Notes under the pieces: generated by a model
What the model saw: the letters and a program-made list of their open reading frames with translations, nothing else
Told to the model about the DNA's origin: nothing
Database searches by the model: none
Shown: positions 16,501 to 28,022 of the stretch, piece after piece
How the letters are laid out: every line of letters begins with the position of its first letter
Position numbering within the stretch: the first letter of the stretch is position 1
Program-made: the position numbers and the translations under genes
Source of the DNA: Ciona intestinalis
Lineage: Eukaryota > Chordata > Ascidiacea > Phlebobranchia > Cionidae
DNA length: 64,000 bases
Direction of reading: 5' to 3'
Assembly: GCF_000224145.3 (NCBI RefSeq)
Contig: NC_020179.2
Span: forward strand, 4,063,417-4,127,416

Positions 16501-19500
16501 CATGGAAACGCTCATTTCTAGCATTTTACTCGATTCAACAATCTTCCGGGAATTCTGCTTCTCAACTTTTTTGCGCTTACTGACAGCTTTTTTAACGGTT
16601 CCCCTCCCCGCAGAGCTCCTGGTTTTATTTGAAGGTGTGGAGCCAATAGAGTGATTTGTGGATCTAACAGATAACACTGCAGCGGCTTCTGATATCTTTG
16701 AGGAGTTATCAGAACCATTTGGAGGTGGAGGTAACTTGATTAACGCATCTCCATTTACAGCAGTCGCTGTTTCAGGCGTAAACGAACGTCCGTTTGGTAG
16801 CGTGGCTTTGAAACTCAGGTCCTTAATCTTTTCTGCCAATTTTTCTTCTTTAATTTTGTCACTGTCGTATGAAATTGTTGCCATTTTGTCATCCAGCGAT
16901 ACTTTAACTTTTGCCACGCCTTTCATTGTCTTCATATTCTCTTCAATCTTTCTCACACATGACTTGCAGTGCATTCCTTCCACCCCAATATTCACTACTG
17001 TGTATTCCACATCTCCATTCACTGAATCACGATTCCCCAACATAGCTTGTCCCTTAACATCAAAGTTATCAGACAAAGTAATAAGATCATCATTACGTGG
17101 CTTCTCCACCACCCCATACTTCAACGCAGCATCAAAACCCATGTCTTCAATAGCATCAATAACAAGCTCCAAACCAATAAGTTCAGGATTGTAATCCAAA
17201 GTTGCTTCTTTGTTTTCCAATGAAACCTAATTGTTAGAAAACAAGGGTTACTTTATACTTACATAATGACTATAAACAAGACTTGTGGTAAAATAAAAAA
17301 AGATATTAAATGTATAGTAAAGTATACCAGCACACTAAGGATATAGACCAGAGTTAACATTATAACATATTGTGTTACGTGTATACAAAACTATAGTTAA
17401 GCTGGTGTATATTACTAATAGATGCTGCACACTAAAGTAGATTTAGTTCTAAAGGTGTTACTACTCTATATGAGTGAGGACGCAAGGTACCAGGGTACTG
17501 CATATCAAATGACTTGCAATATATATTGGAGTGCCCATTACCTATAAAATGTCTGGCTTAATATAAACTAATCTTAGAAAACAGTCTAAGACAATTCCCA
17601 CCTTAATAGACTCCACACCAGTGTATGACCCAATCTGCTGTTGTATTGTTTGCACACAAGAGTTGCAAGTCATTCCTTCAATTGATATCTTGTCCGTCTT
17701 GGTTCGTTTCCTCACCCCATCTTCACTGACAGAGGCCTCAAACCCCATGTCTTCAATGGTGGACACAATAAGAGAAGGATTCAATATATTTGGCTTGTAG
17801 TTAACCACTCCTTGCTTGTTTTGTAACGAAATCTGTAAATTTAGAATAAACATATGAAGTACAATGAATAAATTTACAACATTATAAACATTGTTTTCTA
17901 AACAAAAATCTATATACTGCCTAGCAAATGAGATATATATGTATGTTTATAGCCTATAGGTTAAACCAAATTTAAATAAGTTACGAAAGACTGTTTATAA
18001 TTTGTATTTACTTATTCCTATTCAAAATCCTGCCACACCTTTATCAATATTATATCACACAGATAATGAGATCACTAAGGCCCTGTGTCAAACTTTAAAA
18101 ACAGCACTAAATATACAGACATTTTAACAGACTAACTTATACAACTAACACAATTTACAAGCACATCAGACATGTATTAACACCAGCCACACAGCACCAA
18201 GCTGTTATAATAAACCACAGCAATAAAGTGATTAATTAGTCAAGCACGTTCTTTCAACATTAAAGTTTAATAAATGGAGCAGGACGTGATCTTAGTCACA
18301 AGAATTAGTTAGTGGGACGAAATGCAGTATTTAGAAACTAAAATCAAGAGCTTTTACAGGCTTAGCAGGATAAGCAAAAGCTTGAGCGGGAAATAATTTT
18401 CCGTTTGAAACAGAATTAACAGAATAAATAATTTGCAAAGGAAATAGGAAACAGGTTACAAATGATTGTGAACTTGTAGCTTCCTTGAAACGTTGTATCT
18501 GACTACACAACATATGTTAACACAGAATTAACACTTTATTTAGAAATAGAATAGCAGTACAGTATTACTAATAATACAGGATTAAGGAATATTTGAAGTC
18601 ATTACCACAACCGAACTAAGCTCCACAAAGCAACAACTTCTGTAAACTTAATATTCTGGATATAAATTAAACCAGGAACACAATGCCAAGTTTCCTAGCC
18701 TGCTTTAAAGTAGGAGATCATCAGATCATATAGAACATAAAGTTGTGAATCAAGCCAAGATTAGCCTTATATTAACCTCACCTGTGTGGTAATGATTCCT
18801 TTAAGTCCACTGAGTGTTGATTGTATTGTGTTTACACAAGCATCACATGTCATACCATCAATGTTTAACACTACAGTATCTAAGTATGGAGGTACAAGTT
18901 ACCGGGGTACCAGGTTTAAAGCCAGCATCATGTACTAACTTTGCGTTTGCATACATATATATATATTATGACTGTATTAAACAAGTTAGGTATGAACACC
19001 AGGAACTAATATTTAAGCCTGAATATAGTTTTAAATACAAGTTACTGGGTTACCAGGTTGAAAGCCGGCATTATGTATTAACTTTGCTTTCAATATATGA
19101 CTGTATTAAACAGGATTGGTAGAATATCATGTAATATTGAATCCTGGATATAGTTTAAATACAAGTTACTGGGATACAGGGTTCAAATCCATTACATGGT
19201 AGATATGTTGAACTTGGTAGCTAAGTTTCAAATATTCAACAAAATGAAGTAAAGGCTTAATATGGGATTTATATTAAAACTTATCAGTAATTTTATTCAT
19301 AGGTGCCATATTCAAAATTTGTAAATCTTCATAGTTGTGGCTTATGGGAAAAAAACTGTAGAGTTAACAACAGCTGATACTTCTATGATAACTGACCATC
19401 AATTACTCACCAGTGTTCCCAGTTTCTACTTCTGCATCAAATCCAAGGTCTTCAATTAATTCAACCACGTCTTTATTGGTCAACACTTGTGGGTCGAATG

Positions 19501-20350
19501 AAACTTTTGCGTTCATGTTTTCAAGCGAGACCTACCACGGACAACAGCATTGTTAGTGTCACGCTTAAGTTCAAATGAAAAGAAATCAAATTATTTTTAA
19601 CTCAAATGTTAATCAGGTTACACACTACAAGTTAATTGAATAATTTGATTTTTAACAAATAAGATTTAAAAAAATGGAACAAATAAGATTTAAAAAAATG
19701 GCTAATTGGTTTATTTGTTTTAGTATTTAGTTTGGTTAAAGGTTAGAACTCAATTTGTGTACTGATTACAGAATTATATAAAATATAAATTCAATACTAG
19801 ACCATAGACCGATCAGTTCCTCAAGCTTTTTATGGTGGCTCAAACTTAAATTTTAATTTAATAACAAAGCTTAGATGACAAAAATTGAGGCTGCACGAAA
19901 CGTAATCAACAAAACTAAAATGCGGGATTTTTCACTCTTATATCTGTTTTCCTGTTCAATCGCGTATTTTTGTTAGTTTAACTTACAGGCTGGAATATTA
20001 CTATTGTAATCAAACCAACAAATAAAATGTACTATGTTATTTAAAATCATACTATCAGTAAATATCTAGGTAGAAGTGTACAACCCCCTAAGAATGTGAT
20101 ACAGAAACTAAAACAATAAAAAATAGGCTATTATATAATATGTCATATGTTAGAAGTTGGGTTAGCGAATATTATGTGCCGTACCTGGACATATCTTCAA
20201 TAAAACCAATATCTTATATATTAAAAACAAACTTACTTTAATTTTATGAATTCCATTTTCTTTCCCAACCTCACTTTCAATTGTTTTCACACATGAGTTG
20301 CAAGTCATTCCCGTGATAGAAATCATGATTTCTTTTGTATCACAAGCCAT
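4595..20350 (-). CDS. ATP7: ATP7A/B-type copper-transporting P1B-ATPase, complete, 20 exons
   Basis: Exons, 5' to 3': 20237-20350, 19411-19531, 18782-18879, 17602-17832, 16419-17226, 15691-15863, 15015-15176, 13309-13545, 12317-12550, 11791-12013, 11067-11236, 9732-9859, 9372-9555, 8872-9063, 8418-8546, 7992-8136, 7310-7497, 6913-7116, 6272-6492, 4595-4895. They join in frame to 1420 aa (human ATP7B 1465). Six copper-binding domains carry CxxC pairs at residues 17/20, 90/93, 167/170, 275/278, 446/449 and 521/524. The membrane copper site CPC is at 924-926, TGES at 800-803, the phosphorylated Asp of DKTGT at 968, SEHPL at 1011-1015 and GDGVNDSP at 1212-1219. The C-terminus has a leucine cluster (LSLLL) like the ATP7B retrieval signal. 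The protein should pump Cu(I) into the trans-Golgi or out of the cell. One gene appears to stand for both vertebrate paralogues. Confidence 0.97.
5540..5605. promoter_or_regulatory. Cluster of TGACATCATCA-type motifs
   Basis: Within the last ATP7 intron, TGACATCATCAAT occurs twice and TAACATCATCAAG once, about 30 bp apart. The core resembles CRE/AP-1-like bZIP sites. No binding is shown, and the spacing could equally come from a small decayed tandem repeat. Confidence 0.3.
7146..7258. repeat. Dispersed ~60-bp unit repeat in ATP7 intron
   Basis: Two units of the family described at 182-415 lie between ATP7 exons 17 and 18. They show the usual blocks CTCACTGTCGAGTTATAACA, TCTTATACACCAGA and TTCATACACCTCATGCT. 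Confidence 0.75.
9960..10660. repeat. Tandem array of ~130-bp units in ATP7 intron 11
   Basis: About five units sit between ATP7 exons 11 and 12. Each contains TTACCCTGCTGTTA, GTACAAACAAGC, CATTCACCACATTAATCAAT and GAGGTTCCCTATGTTTG. The last three units are nearly identical, so expansion looks recent. Single diverged copies of the same unit occur near 35515-35625, 36605-36690 and 39190-39300, where they adjoin the ~60-bp repeat. Confidence 0.85.
11551..11752. mobile_element. MITE copy, both ends intact
   Basis: This is a well-preserved member of the TAGTAGGGTGGGGGAAGATG family in an ATP7 intron. The left terminus ACAGTAGGGTGGGGGAAGAT mirrors the right terminus ending CCCCATTCTACTGT, with TA on both sides. 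It lies just 3' of exon 10 on the gene strand. Confidence 0.85.
12586..12785. mobile_element. MITE copy, both ends intact
   Basis: The element is in the ATP7 intron upstream of exon 9 on the gene strand. It starts TAGTAGGTTGGGGGAAGATG and ends CATCTTCCCCCACCCTACAA. The internal blocks match the other family members. It is in the opposite internal orientation to the copy at 11551. Confidence 0.85.
13115..13283. mobile_element. Short inverted-repeat element with CAGTGGCGCAGCCAG ends
   Basis: The left end reads ACACAGTGACGCAGCCAG and the right end, reverse-complemented, reads ACACAGTGGCGCAGCCAG. The middle is poly-A, G and T rich. Ends of this type are common in hAT-derived non-autonomous elements. 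I could not see a clean 8-bp target duplication. It ends about 25 bp from the splice donor of ATP7 exon 8. Confidence 0.6.
15915..16200 (-). mobile_element. tRNA-derived SINE, minus orientation
   Basis: This is a diverged full-length copy in the ATP7 intron between exons 5 and 6. Read on the minus strand it has a tRNA-like head, then CTTGGGCAAAACACTTAACG, then a tail with GAGGATAAA-like sequence and a TTCATTCAT-type terminus. It matches the copies at 30979, 33271 and 57128. Confidence 0.75.
18885..19205. repeat. Tandem ~140-bp repeat in ATP7 intron 2
   Basis: About two and a half units share AATACAAGTTACTGGG, TACCAGGTT, AGCCGGCATTATGTATTAAC and GACTGTATTAAACA. The array lies directly beside the acceptor side of ATP7 exon 3. 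It is non-coding. Confidence 0.75.
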
Positions 20351-21312
20351 GATTGAGCGTGAAAAAGCTTCACAAATCTTCTGTATACTTGTGTACTTAA
20401 TATAACTTTATATATTCTCGGTTTTTCTGTAAATTAGGTCAAAACTTTAAAGAATGGATAAACGAGTGTAATGTTTAAAACACAGATTTATTAACAAAAA
20501 AAAACACAACAAAACGTTATAAAGTTTAGTCTGCTTAGAACCTCACAAAAACGCTTTTTATATCAGACTCCATAAATATTAAATTAATGTCTTTTTCTTT
20601 ACTATCAGTGAAAAATGTACACCTAATAGATAACTGAATATTTTTAATTATAAATACACAAATTATAATGTAACTTATGTAAAAATCTTTCTATATTAAG
20701 TTTTCCAATATTTTACTATGCAAATAATAGATTGTTATGGTAATTCCAAAGAAGTAATTTTGACGTCATTGCTCAGATTTTGATGAGTCATTAAAATATG
20801 ATTTCTTCATATTTAGTTTATCATGACTTTAAATAAAAGTCAAACGTTATTTATAAAAGCTGTAATCTAAGTAAAGCGTAGAATTTTTGAAATATTGTGT
20901 AAATGGCATTTAAAATAAATAACTTTTCACCCCAAATAGATATTTTGACTTTTTACATGAAGCGGTATGAAAATATTTAACAGTCGGTAACTTCACACTG
21001 ATTCGCGCGAAAACTTTTAATAAATATTAAGGAGCTAAGCTAAGACCTAAAGGTCGAAAAAGTTGATTAAATAGACAAAAACGATCAAATTTTTATCCTT
21101 AGCATGTTTTTATAACAAAACTTTAGTATAGCAGCGACTGTAATTTATATTTTAGGCATTATTTTGACCATTAGCAAAAAATCACTTTTATTCAACCTAA
21201 ACCATTCGTTTCACTTTACCAATATTGTCTATGATTGCTTTTAATATGAACTTACCCTATAACCACCGAAATTTTGTATTCACTTTTTTTAGATCACAGT
21301 TAGAGGTGCACC
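20351..21312. promoter_or_regulatory. Shared upstream region of ATP7 and the NDUFC2-like gene
   Basis: This 0.96-kb AT-rich gap separates two divergently transcribed genes, so promoters for both should lie here. A CRE-like TGACGTCA near 20761 and an AP-1-like TGAGTCA near 20785 sit inside a ~75-bp segment that recurs at 21906-21975. No TATA box is convincing. A TTTTTTAG stretch just before the plus-strand start could be a splice or trans-splice acceptor. Confidence 0.45.
20730..20808. repeat. Direct repeat, first copy, upstream of NDUFC2-like gene
   Basis: The segment contains TTGTTATGGTAATTCC and AGATTTTGATGAGTCATT. The second copy is at 21901-21975 in intron 1 of the same gene, with roughly 80 percent identity by eye. 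See the finding on this pair. Confidence 0.7.
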
Positions 21313-22501
21313 ATGTCTAAACTATGGGGGGAGAAGGCAATTCCTTCAACTGGCTTCGATATTATGAAATCATGGATGGCAGTCGACTTGAACGATTTCC
21401 GTAAATGTTCTTATCCTGTCCCCATACTAAACAATGCATCTATTATACTGGGTATGGTTGGAGTGGGTGGACCTTTGTACACTATGGTAGTAAAGAGGCA
21501 AAATGCATCAGCAGGTGAACAACTTTCTTTAAATTTCCGCGTAAACAAATTTATTCCAGAGAAAAATCCCGCAAAAAATTATCACGATAAATATTCCACA
21601 CAAAAAAATAAAAGTTTCACTCTGGTATTTTGACCTTACTAAGCTTAGATATGAACCAAGCCGTCCTTTCACAGTCACTTTACTAATCCGTTTAATGGTA
21701 GGTAACCATAGTTAAATACGTCAACATATGTCATATTACAGCTTGCATTTTATGTTTATCAGGTAGGCCTACTACTGCAGAATAATATTTTACTGACATG
21801 TTACTACTAACTACAGATTAAACTAGTATGTGTGTGTTGTGGTTATCGAATTACATAGGATTATGCATTAACAACATTTATTATGCTGTTGTATTCCATT
21901 CAATCTTTGTTATGGTAATTCCGAAGATTATTTTGATGTCTTTGCTAAGATTTTGATGAGTCATTGAAATAATGTATATTTCATCTTGTGTTGTATTACA
22001 GGCATGTACAAAACCTTTTTCCTGGCCACACTTGGTGTATGGACAGGATATTACATTACGAGGGCGTTCAACCAATATTATTTTGGAAAGTTTAAATTCT
22101 CACTTGAATATGCCATGATGAGGAAAGGAGACTTCAAAAAAACAATTGGTAATCAACTTAATATTTAAATTAGCGGTTTAATGTCAAGATTATAAAAAAA
22201 TACAACATATGTACTGGCTGACTGGAACCAAACGCAGGGTGGCCAGGTTTTCTACGCTGCTATTACAGCAAATGAGGTAAAATTCCACAGGATATTACTT
22301 CAAACTATCACTCCCTCCCCTGCATTTTGATAAAGCTTGGTGGATAATCCTTCTAGTTTAATTAGAAATAAATCTGCAATTAGTAACTCAGTGTCAATAG
22401 CTCTAAAGTTAGAAGTAACATTATTCTCTTTCCTTACAGAACCAACAAAATATGGGGACCCGGAATTCCTTAAAAAATGGAAACCTATCAGATCACATTA
22501 A
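21313..22501 (+). CDS. NDUFC2: Probable NDUFC2, complex I B14.5b-like subunit
   Basis: Three exons, 21313-21514, 22002-22148 and 22440-22501, join in frame to 136 aa. Two hydrophobic segments (near residues 40-62 and 70-90) suggest a small two-pass inner-membrane protein. The C-terminal part, RKGDFKKTI then DPEFLKKWKPIR, resembles the NDUFC2 end, where animals have HPEDFP followed by a ...F.PIR or ...W.PVR terminus. NDUFC2 is an accessory subunit of mitochondrial complex I. The N-terminal half is not obviously similar to the family, so the name is probable rather than certain. The ATG follows GTGCACC and is the first in frame. It is divergent from ATP7. Confidence 0.62.
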
Positions 22502-23371
22502 ACTTTTCTTTACTTTTCTGCAGAATAAACTTTACTTGACCACGAGTGCATGTGTTTTATTTCACAGTGAGTTGTGCAAAGTATCTTCGATACACAGTGG
22601 TGACAACAAGGATTGACATTAGTGGGAAGGATGGTAGAGAAAGTGCAGTAGTAGAAATAGAATAGAAAAAATATTTAAAGTATAAAAAACTTGTATAAAA
22701 AGGTCCTAGTGGATGGAATTAAACTAGAAAACATTAGCAACTAATAATAAGCTTTAAAAACGCTATTAAGTTGTTAACTACATTCTTATCAGCTACACTA
22801 GAAACACTGATATAAAATAAGTAGATGTACATGATATATACAACTTTGGCAAGTATTAGTTCTGGAAACGTCTAGGAATTCTATTCTCTTGTATATTGCG
22901 CTTATTGACGCTCACCCTCTTTGGAAGTGGGGGTAGTATCCTCTTATGCATGTTTATTCTGATAGGAAATAAACAATATTATTCTGGGCTAAAATTTCTA
23001 CACTCTGGCGCAATGGTTGGCACACCTGCCTCTAGACAAGAGGATACAGGTACCAGACTCAATGCTGCTACCATTGTAAGAGTATGTATGCTTGGGCAAG
23101 CATTTACCCAAATTATTAAATGTAGTACCTTGTTAGCGTGTATAAAACAACACCCGTGTTGTAAAGACTGTCATCACTCCGCCACGCGAGGATAAATAAG
23201 TTACATAATGGCTAACTTGCAAGTGGGAAGTGGATGAAAAAAACAGAACACTCATGCCATGACGACAGCCGTTGGCCCTCCCCGTGAGGATAAATAAATA
23301 ACATTTGTTTAAACAACATTTAATAAAATATAAATACGGTATACCTAGATACAAATAACAAGCCATATGGA
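22502..23371. other. Intergenic between NDUFC2-like and CCDC169 (convergent)
   Basis: The two neighbours end towards each other here. The stretch holds the SINE-related copy at 22990-23300 and otherwise AT-rich DNA. No gene is seen. Confidence 0.5.
22990..23300 (+). mobile_element. Diverged tRNA-derived SINE with duplicated tail
   Basis: The head CTGGCGCAATGGTTGGCACA resembles a tRNA A box. Further along are TGCTACCATTGTAAGAG, CTTGGGCAAGCA and the tail block GCGAGGATAAATAAGTTACA. The tail block occurs twice, giving a partial second tail up to about 23300. Confidence 0.65.
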
Positions 23372-25938
23372 TTACCCATTGTTCTCCTTTTGTGCTTGTT
23401 TCTTGGCTTGTAACTTCATATAAGAATCAAGTCTAAACTCAGCATCGGCAAGTTCCGTCAAATATTTCTTCCTTCCCTCACTTGCTTTGTATAACGCCTT
23501 GGATTCCTACAATGTTAGACAATAATCGGTAAGATAATAACTTGTAATAAATTCCGCAAATCTAACCCTGATCTGGTGCTCGTATACTTAAACTATCAGT
23601 GTTAAGTGAAATATAGTAAGGACCTGGTGCTACGAAAATGTAACAGACAAAAAAGTCAAACTAATTGTTGTATTAAAGATATATATTTTGTCTAAATCGT
23701 CAGTGTCTGCAAAAAAAGCATAAAATACAAAATAACATAAGAGCTTTCAGTTAACGACAAAATGGCTTATTGATTTAAATTAATTTCACCGGCATTGTTT
23801 TACGTCAGAACGTGTGGTTCTTGGCCGTAGATTACAACCCAAACTTTAGTTATTAGTTAGTATTAAATTTGCTTAAGTTGCCAAAAAAGTTTTTATTACA
23901 TGTTTATAAAAGCTTGTTCAAAATAAGTTTTAAATTCCCCCAATAATTTATGCTCATTTTATAATAAAGTTAACGTTGTTATAAAAATAGTTATTAATAA
24001 GCGCTGGTGTAAAGAAAACAATTGTAAACCCTGAATAAGCCAAGTGGTACTGAGGCTTCGGCTTGTTGATTTATTATGACTTTTATGATAAGTTACCAAA
24101 GTTGTGAGTATAATGAACAATGGACCACCCACAGACCCACTTATGAGGTATTAGCAGAAATCCATCAGTATTATCCAACAATGGAGATGGTGCAATACAA
24201 ACAATGTGGGGGGGGGGGGTGAAACTTGAATAAGTTTTAATATGAATTAAACTTTTTGGTGTTTTAAATTCAATCCAAGTTGAAATAATTAAATTTGATA
24301 TAATGCAGTGTTTTATTATTTAATATATTTCCCAGATTACACATTACATGAAATTGAAATATAGGCTATTATATGTCATATTTTGAACATTGTTTTACTT
24401 CTAAACATATATGCACACTTACTAGTTACTACTGTTTTCTATTCTATGCGGATCTAAATGGGCATAGAATACATTTCAATTGCTTTCACATAAATTGAAA
24501 ATAAAACTGAGGCACAATAGACCAGAGTTGGCACCGAAAACAAGTTGCTATTAAACACAGGAATACGTTTTACAAACCTGGTCCAACCTCCACTCCAAGT
24601 CTCGTAGTTGGTTTTGTAAACTTGATCTTTCTTTCTCCATTTGTTTGATTAGGCCTTTCAAACCACTCTGTTGGATATTCAAAGTAAAGGATGAAATGGG
24701 ACAGTAAAACACAATGGCTGGTGTGGGGGACAGACATAATTATTAGGTGAAAATACATGCCTATATGCTTCTCTGTATGCCATGCGCATATGTTGTGGTG
24801 TATTGTGATTTTTGGAGTTCCCCCCTTTATAGTTCAATAATTCAGGCATTTTAAAATTTACGAATTCAAGGGACAGGTGAAATATTTATTATGGAGGGAC
24901 GGGAGGGTGTCTTCAGCATTATTAGGGGTACATATGCATTATTGATTATTGGGTGGGCCTCCTGGATTCCTGTAAACTGTATGATGTTTGGTTTAACTGT
25001 AACTGCTACCATCTGCAACTGCCATATAAGTTAAGCATAATAATTATCACCACACACCTCACTCAGGCCTTCCATGTTTTTGACGGAGACCGGAACCTGG
25101 TCTTTCCTGTTCTTGCTGTTGGTTCGATGGTTCGGTTTCAATTTCTCTTTCAAGTCTTTGATCTGCAACTCTAGCTGTGTGTTCATCTCCTGCTGAGTCT
25201 CATATCTGGGGGAAAAAAAATGAAGTTAAGAATGATCCGCTTTATTATACAAGAGACTAATAACCACAGGCCCATTACCCAGGGTGCTACCATCTAAACC
25301 CCATGGAGGCAGTTTATAGACACTCAATATTATAGAGACTTATTCCAAAAGGATGAGGTGTTCAGTGAGTCACACCAGAGACGTCATAGTCGGATTAAGA
25401 CATAGTTGTTCAAACTTATTCTCCCACCTTGTTTTCCATTCATTCCCTTCTTCATCAATCTGTTGATATTTCTTCTCCAAATCTTCAACTGTTATTTTTA
25501 AACCAAGAAGCGACTGATCCAACATCTTTCTGCAAAATTCAAGATATAATGTCAGAAAGAAAGAGCCAGCACCATGGAACAGTGATTATAATGCTTGCTA
25601 TCAAACTAGAGGATACTGGGTTCAAGAATCAGTGCCCTCTTAAAACTTTCTACACTGAATTAATCAGTAAATTTTACAACCATTTTAATCAGGTAAAAAT
25701 TGTAACAAACTGTAGATCTTAACTTTCCCTTGCCTCTCAGTCTCGACCATATAAAATAAAAAGGTTATATATATAGAATATTAAAAGAAAAAGGTTTGTA
25801 TAAAAAGGTTTGCATATATGGAGTAGCTACTATCAATTTAGCACATAGTTGGTACATCATGTCCTACTTCATTTGTCGTTCATGTTCCAACTCGGCTTCC
25901 ATTTCTTCCAATGAATAATCTTCCATCCCTCTCTCCAT
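23372..25938 (-). CDS. CCDC169: CCDC169, coiled-coil protein
   Basis: Five exons, 25868-25938, 25428-25529, 25058-25205, 24578-24667 and 23372-23506, join in frame to 181 aa. The start ATG is preceded in frame by a TAG. Two conserved blocks identify the family as I recall it: EWKTRYETQQEMNTQLE (around residues 54-70) and KQMEKERSSLQNQLRDLEWR with LDQESKALYK after it (around residues 115-145). Most of the chain should be coiled coil. Vertebrate CCDC169 has a longer basic C-terminal tail, which is absent here. Function is not established; a ciliary or testis role would be a guess. Confidence 0.87.
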
Positions 25939-26821
25939 GTTTAACTACACAGTCAAAAAAACTAATATTCCTGTTGGTATAAATATCTGATTCTGATTGA
26001 ATAAATTAAATTTAAACAGTAGTTATACTTCTATAGTTGTCTTAGTCAAGAAATTCTTAAAATGTTTGTATAGTTGGCTGTTGTTAGTAAAGGCTTGGTA
26101 CGTAACACTCACTCTTGTTTCATCTAACACAAAGGATGGTTAAAGTTGATTAACTGAAACTGCACCATCTTCAGTGTTAGATGAGACAAAAGTGAGTGTT
26201 AAGACCAGGAGCTTGGTACTTGTAACACTTACATCCCAATTGATTAATACGAGTTTAAAATATTTCTCTTGTTGGTATTACTTTAAAAGAAAAACAGAAC
26301 CATTTTATCATAGTTACACACAACATCCATTCATTCAACTAAATATTCATAAACTGCCAAAAAGCGACAAAGCATAAAAGTCAGGATTTTAAATTATCGA
26401 CATTAGCCAAATATACATTTGCTGCAACAAAAATAATTCAGCACTGTAATACATACGCTATGGGTGAGTAATTAGTTCATGCATAAATTAAATAAACCAA
26501 TATACTTAAAATTAGCAACTGTAGCTAGAGTTCATAATAATATATTGTTTTGCTGAACTTATATAGGCCTATACCAAATATACTCTTAACTTTACTCCAA
26601 CCTAAAAGAACTTTAATATTTATCACACAAAATAAAGACTTAAATAATAGAATTGATAAATAGGGCAATTGTTATGACATCAAAGCAAGACAGTTGAGTT
26701 CTGGAACCTGACACTCCACTTCTATGACATCACAATCCAATGTTTGACATAATAAAGACTGTTTGGTTTACAAAACCAATATTGGTTTTTCGATTTAACT
26801 TCTTGTATATGAGTGGACCTT
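25939..26821. other. Intergenic, CCDC169 upstream and PCMT1 downstream
   Basis: AT-rich DNA without an exon-like ORF. A small inverted repeat occurs near 26105-26200: ACTCTTGTTTCATCTAACAC and its near complement GTTAGATGAGACAAAAGTGA lie about 60 bp apart and could form a hairpin or mark a decayed palindromic element. Confidence 0.5.
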
Positions 26822-27565
26822 TCAACCTGGCCACTGTTTCCGCTTATCAGTAAGTGGAATGTAAACAACTTTCATCAATTCTTTCTTGGTAAGTTCACCA
26901 ACATTATTTTTGTCCCATTGCTCAAATACTTGTGTTGTACCAGGCTCTCCCACGGGCAAAATAAGTCGGCCACCTTTTTTCAATTGTTCAAGTAAAGGCC
27001 TAGGTACTTGAGAAGCAGCCGCTCCGACGTGTATTGCATCATAAAGCTCTGTCTTTCTATTGTCCGGGTCATAACCCAGTCTCCCATCCCCCTTTTTCAA
27101 AGTAACCCTCCCAGAAGTAATCAAAGTTGAGTCATCTCTGTTTACATTTTCAATGGATTTATTCACAAGTTCTGGAATATGTTCAATCCCATAAGCTCTC
27201 CCATTATCTCCCATCATTCTCGCAAAACAAGCCGTTAAATATCCGCTACCAGACCCAACATCTAATGCTGTTGGATTCTCACTTCTGGTAAGTTGATCAT
27301 GTAACGCCTCTAAAGCTGCAGCATGCATGTGGGGTGCACTTATAGTAGCCTGGTATCCAATAGACTGTGGACTGTCATTATATGCCCCACTTGAAACATA
27401 AAATTTCCGGTCCGTCAACTTCATACCTTCATAAACTGCATCATGGGTAATAATTCCATTTTTTCTGAGGTTGTTAATTAAATCCAAGTTACTTTTTCCA
27501 TGACAGCGCCACGCCATTGTACAAATTATGAATAACACCAACCTTATACAAAATAAAAACGTCAT
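26822..27565 (-). CDS. PCMT1: PCMT1, protein-L-isoaspartate O-methyltransferase, single exon
   Basis: One uninterrupted 247-aa reading frame. It methylates L-isoaspartyl residues using S-adenosylmethionine, starting repair of aged proteins. Family marks include [18 protein letters not shown] at residues 65-82, the SAM-binding motif LDVGSGSGY at 101-109, [17 protein letters not shown] and [14 protein letters not shown]. The segment starting MAWRCHG at residue 17 aligns with the usual human start MAWKSGG. The extra first 16 residues ([16 protein letters not shown]) are strongly hydrophobic. The C-terminus ends KQWPG without the RDEL tail of one human isoform. The gene lacks the introns found in vertebrates, so intron loss or retroposition is possible. 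It looks intact. Confidence 0.96.
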   Translation of the reverse strand: MTFLFCIRLVLFIICTMAWRCHGKSNLDLINNLRKNGIITHDAVYEGMKLTDRKFYVSSGAYNDSPQSIGYQATISAPHMHAAALEALHDQLTRSENPTALDVGSGSGYLTACFARMMGDNGRAYGIEHIPELVNKSIENVNRDDSTLITSGRVTLKKGDGRLGYDPDNRKTELYDAIHVGAAASQVPRPLLEQLKKGGRLILPVGEPGTTQVFEQWDKNNVGELTKKELMKVVYIPLTDKRKQWPG

Positions 27566-28022
27566 TTTAGGATTTTAAACAAATTAACTTATGTGCCAAA
27601 TATTCAGTTCTATGTGTAATTCCTAAAACAGAAAATAAAACAAATTTTATGCAGTTCAGGCCAAGAAAACACAGTTACACATACAAAACACGAGCCAATC
27701 TTTCTTAAGCAGAATACACTTAATGATGTATATACAAAAATACAATATACCCAAATTTCCTTTTCTTACATTTAACAGTTTTTTTTCCGATACACAAGTC
27801 AGATAAACCTTATTGTGCACGTTACCTGTTACCACGCGTTGTCCAAATATCCGACGAATCTGCACTCGCTGTTACAGTGTAGTTTGTAAACAGCAGTCGG
27901 AATGTCTGTCACACGACTCCTGTTGCGATCTCTTCTAGCTCTACAGCGGCGCTCGCTACTACTATGACGTCATCAGAATACTAACAGCGTGACGCCGAAC
28001 TAAATTTGATGACGTCGTTTTT

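Noticed and set aside
27902-27967. 21-codon plus-strand frame rich in Leu and Arg, like a mitochondrial presequence
   Set aside because: It stops after 21 codons, has no plausible downstream exon that I can find, and lies in the probable promoter of PCMT1 on the other strand.
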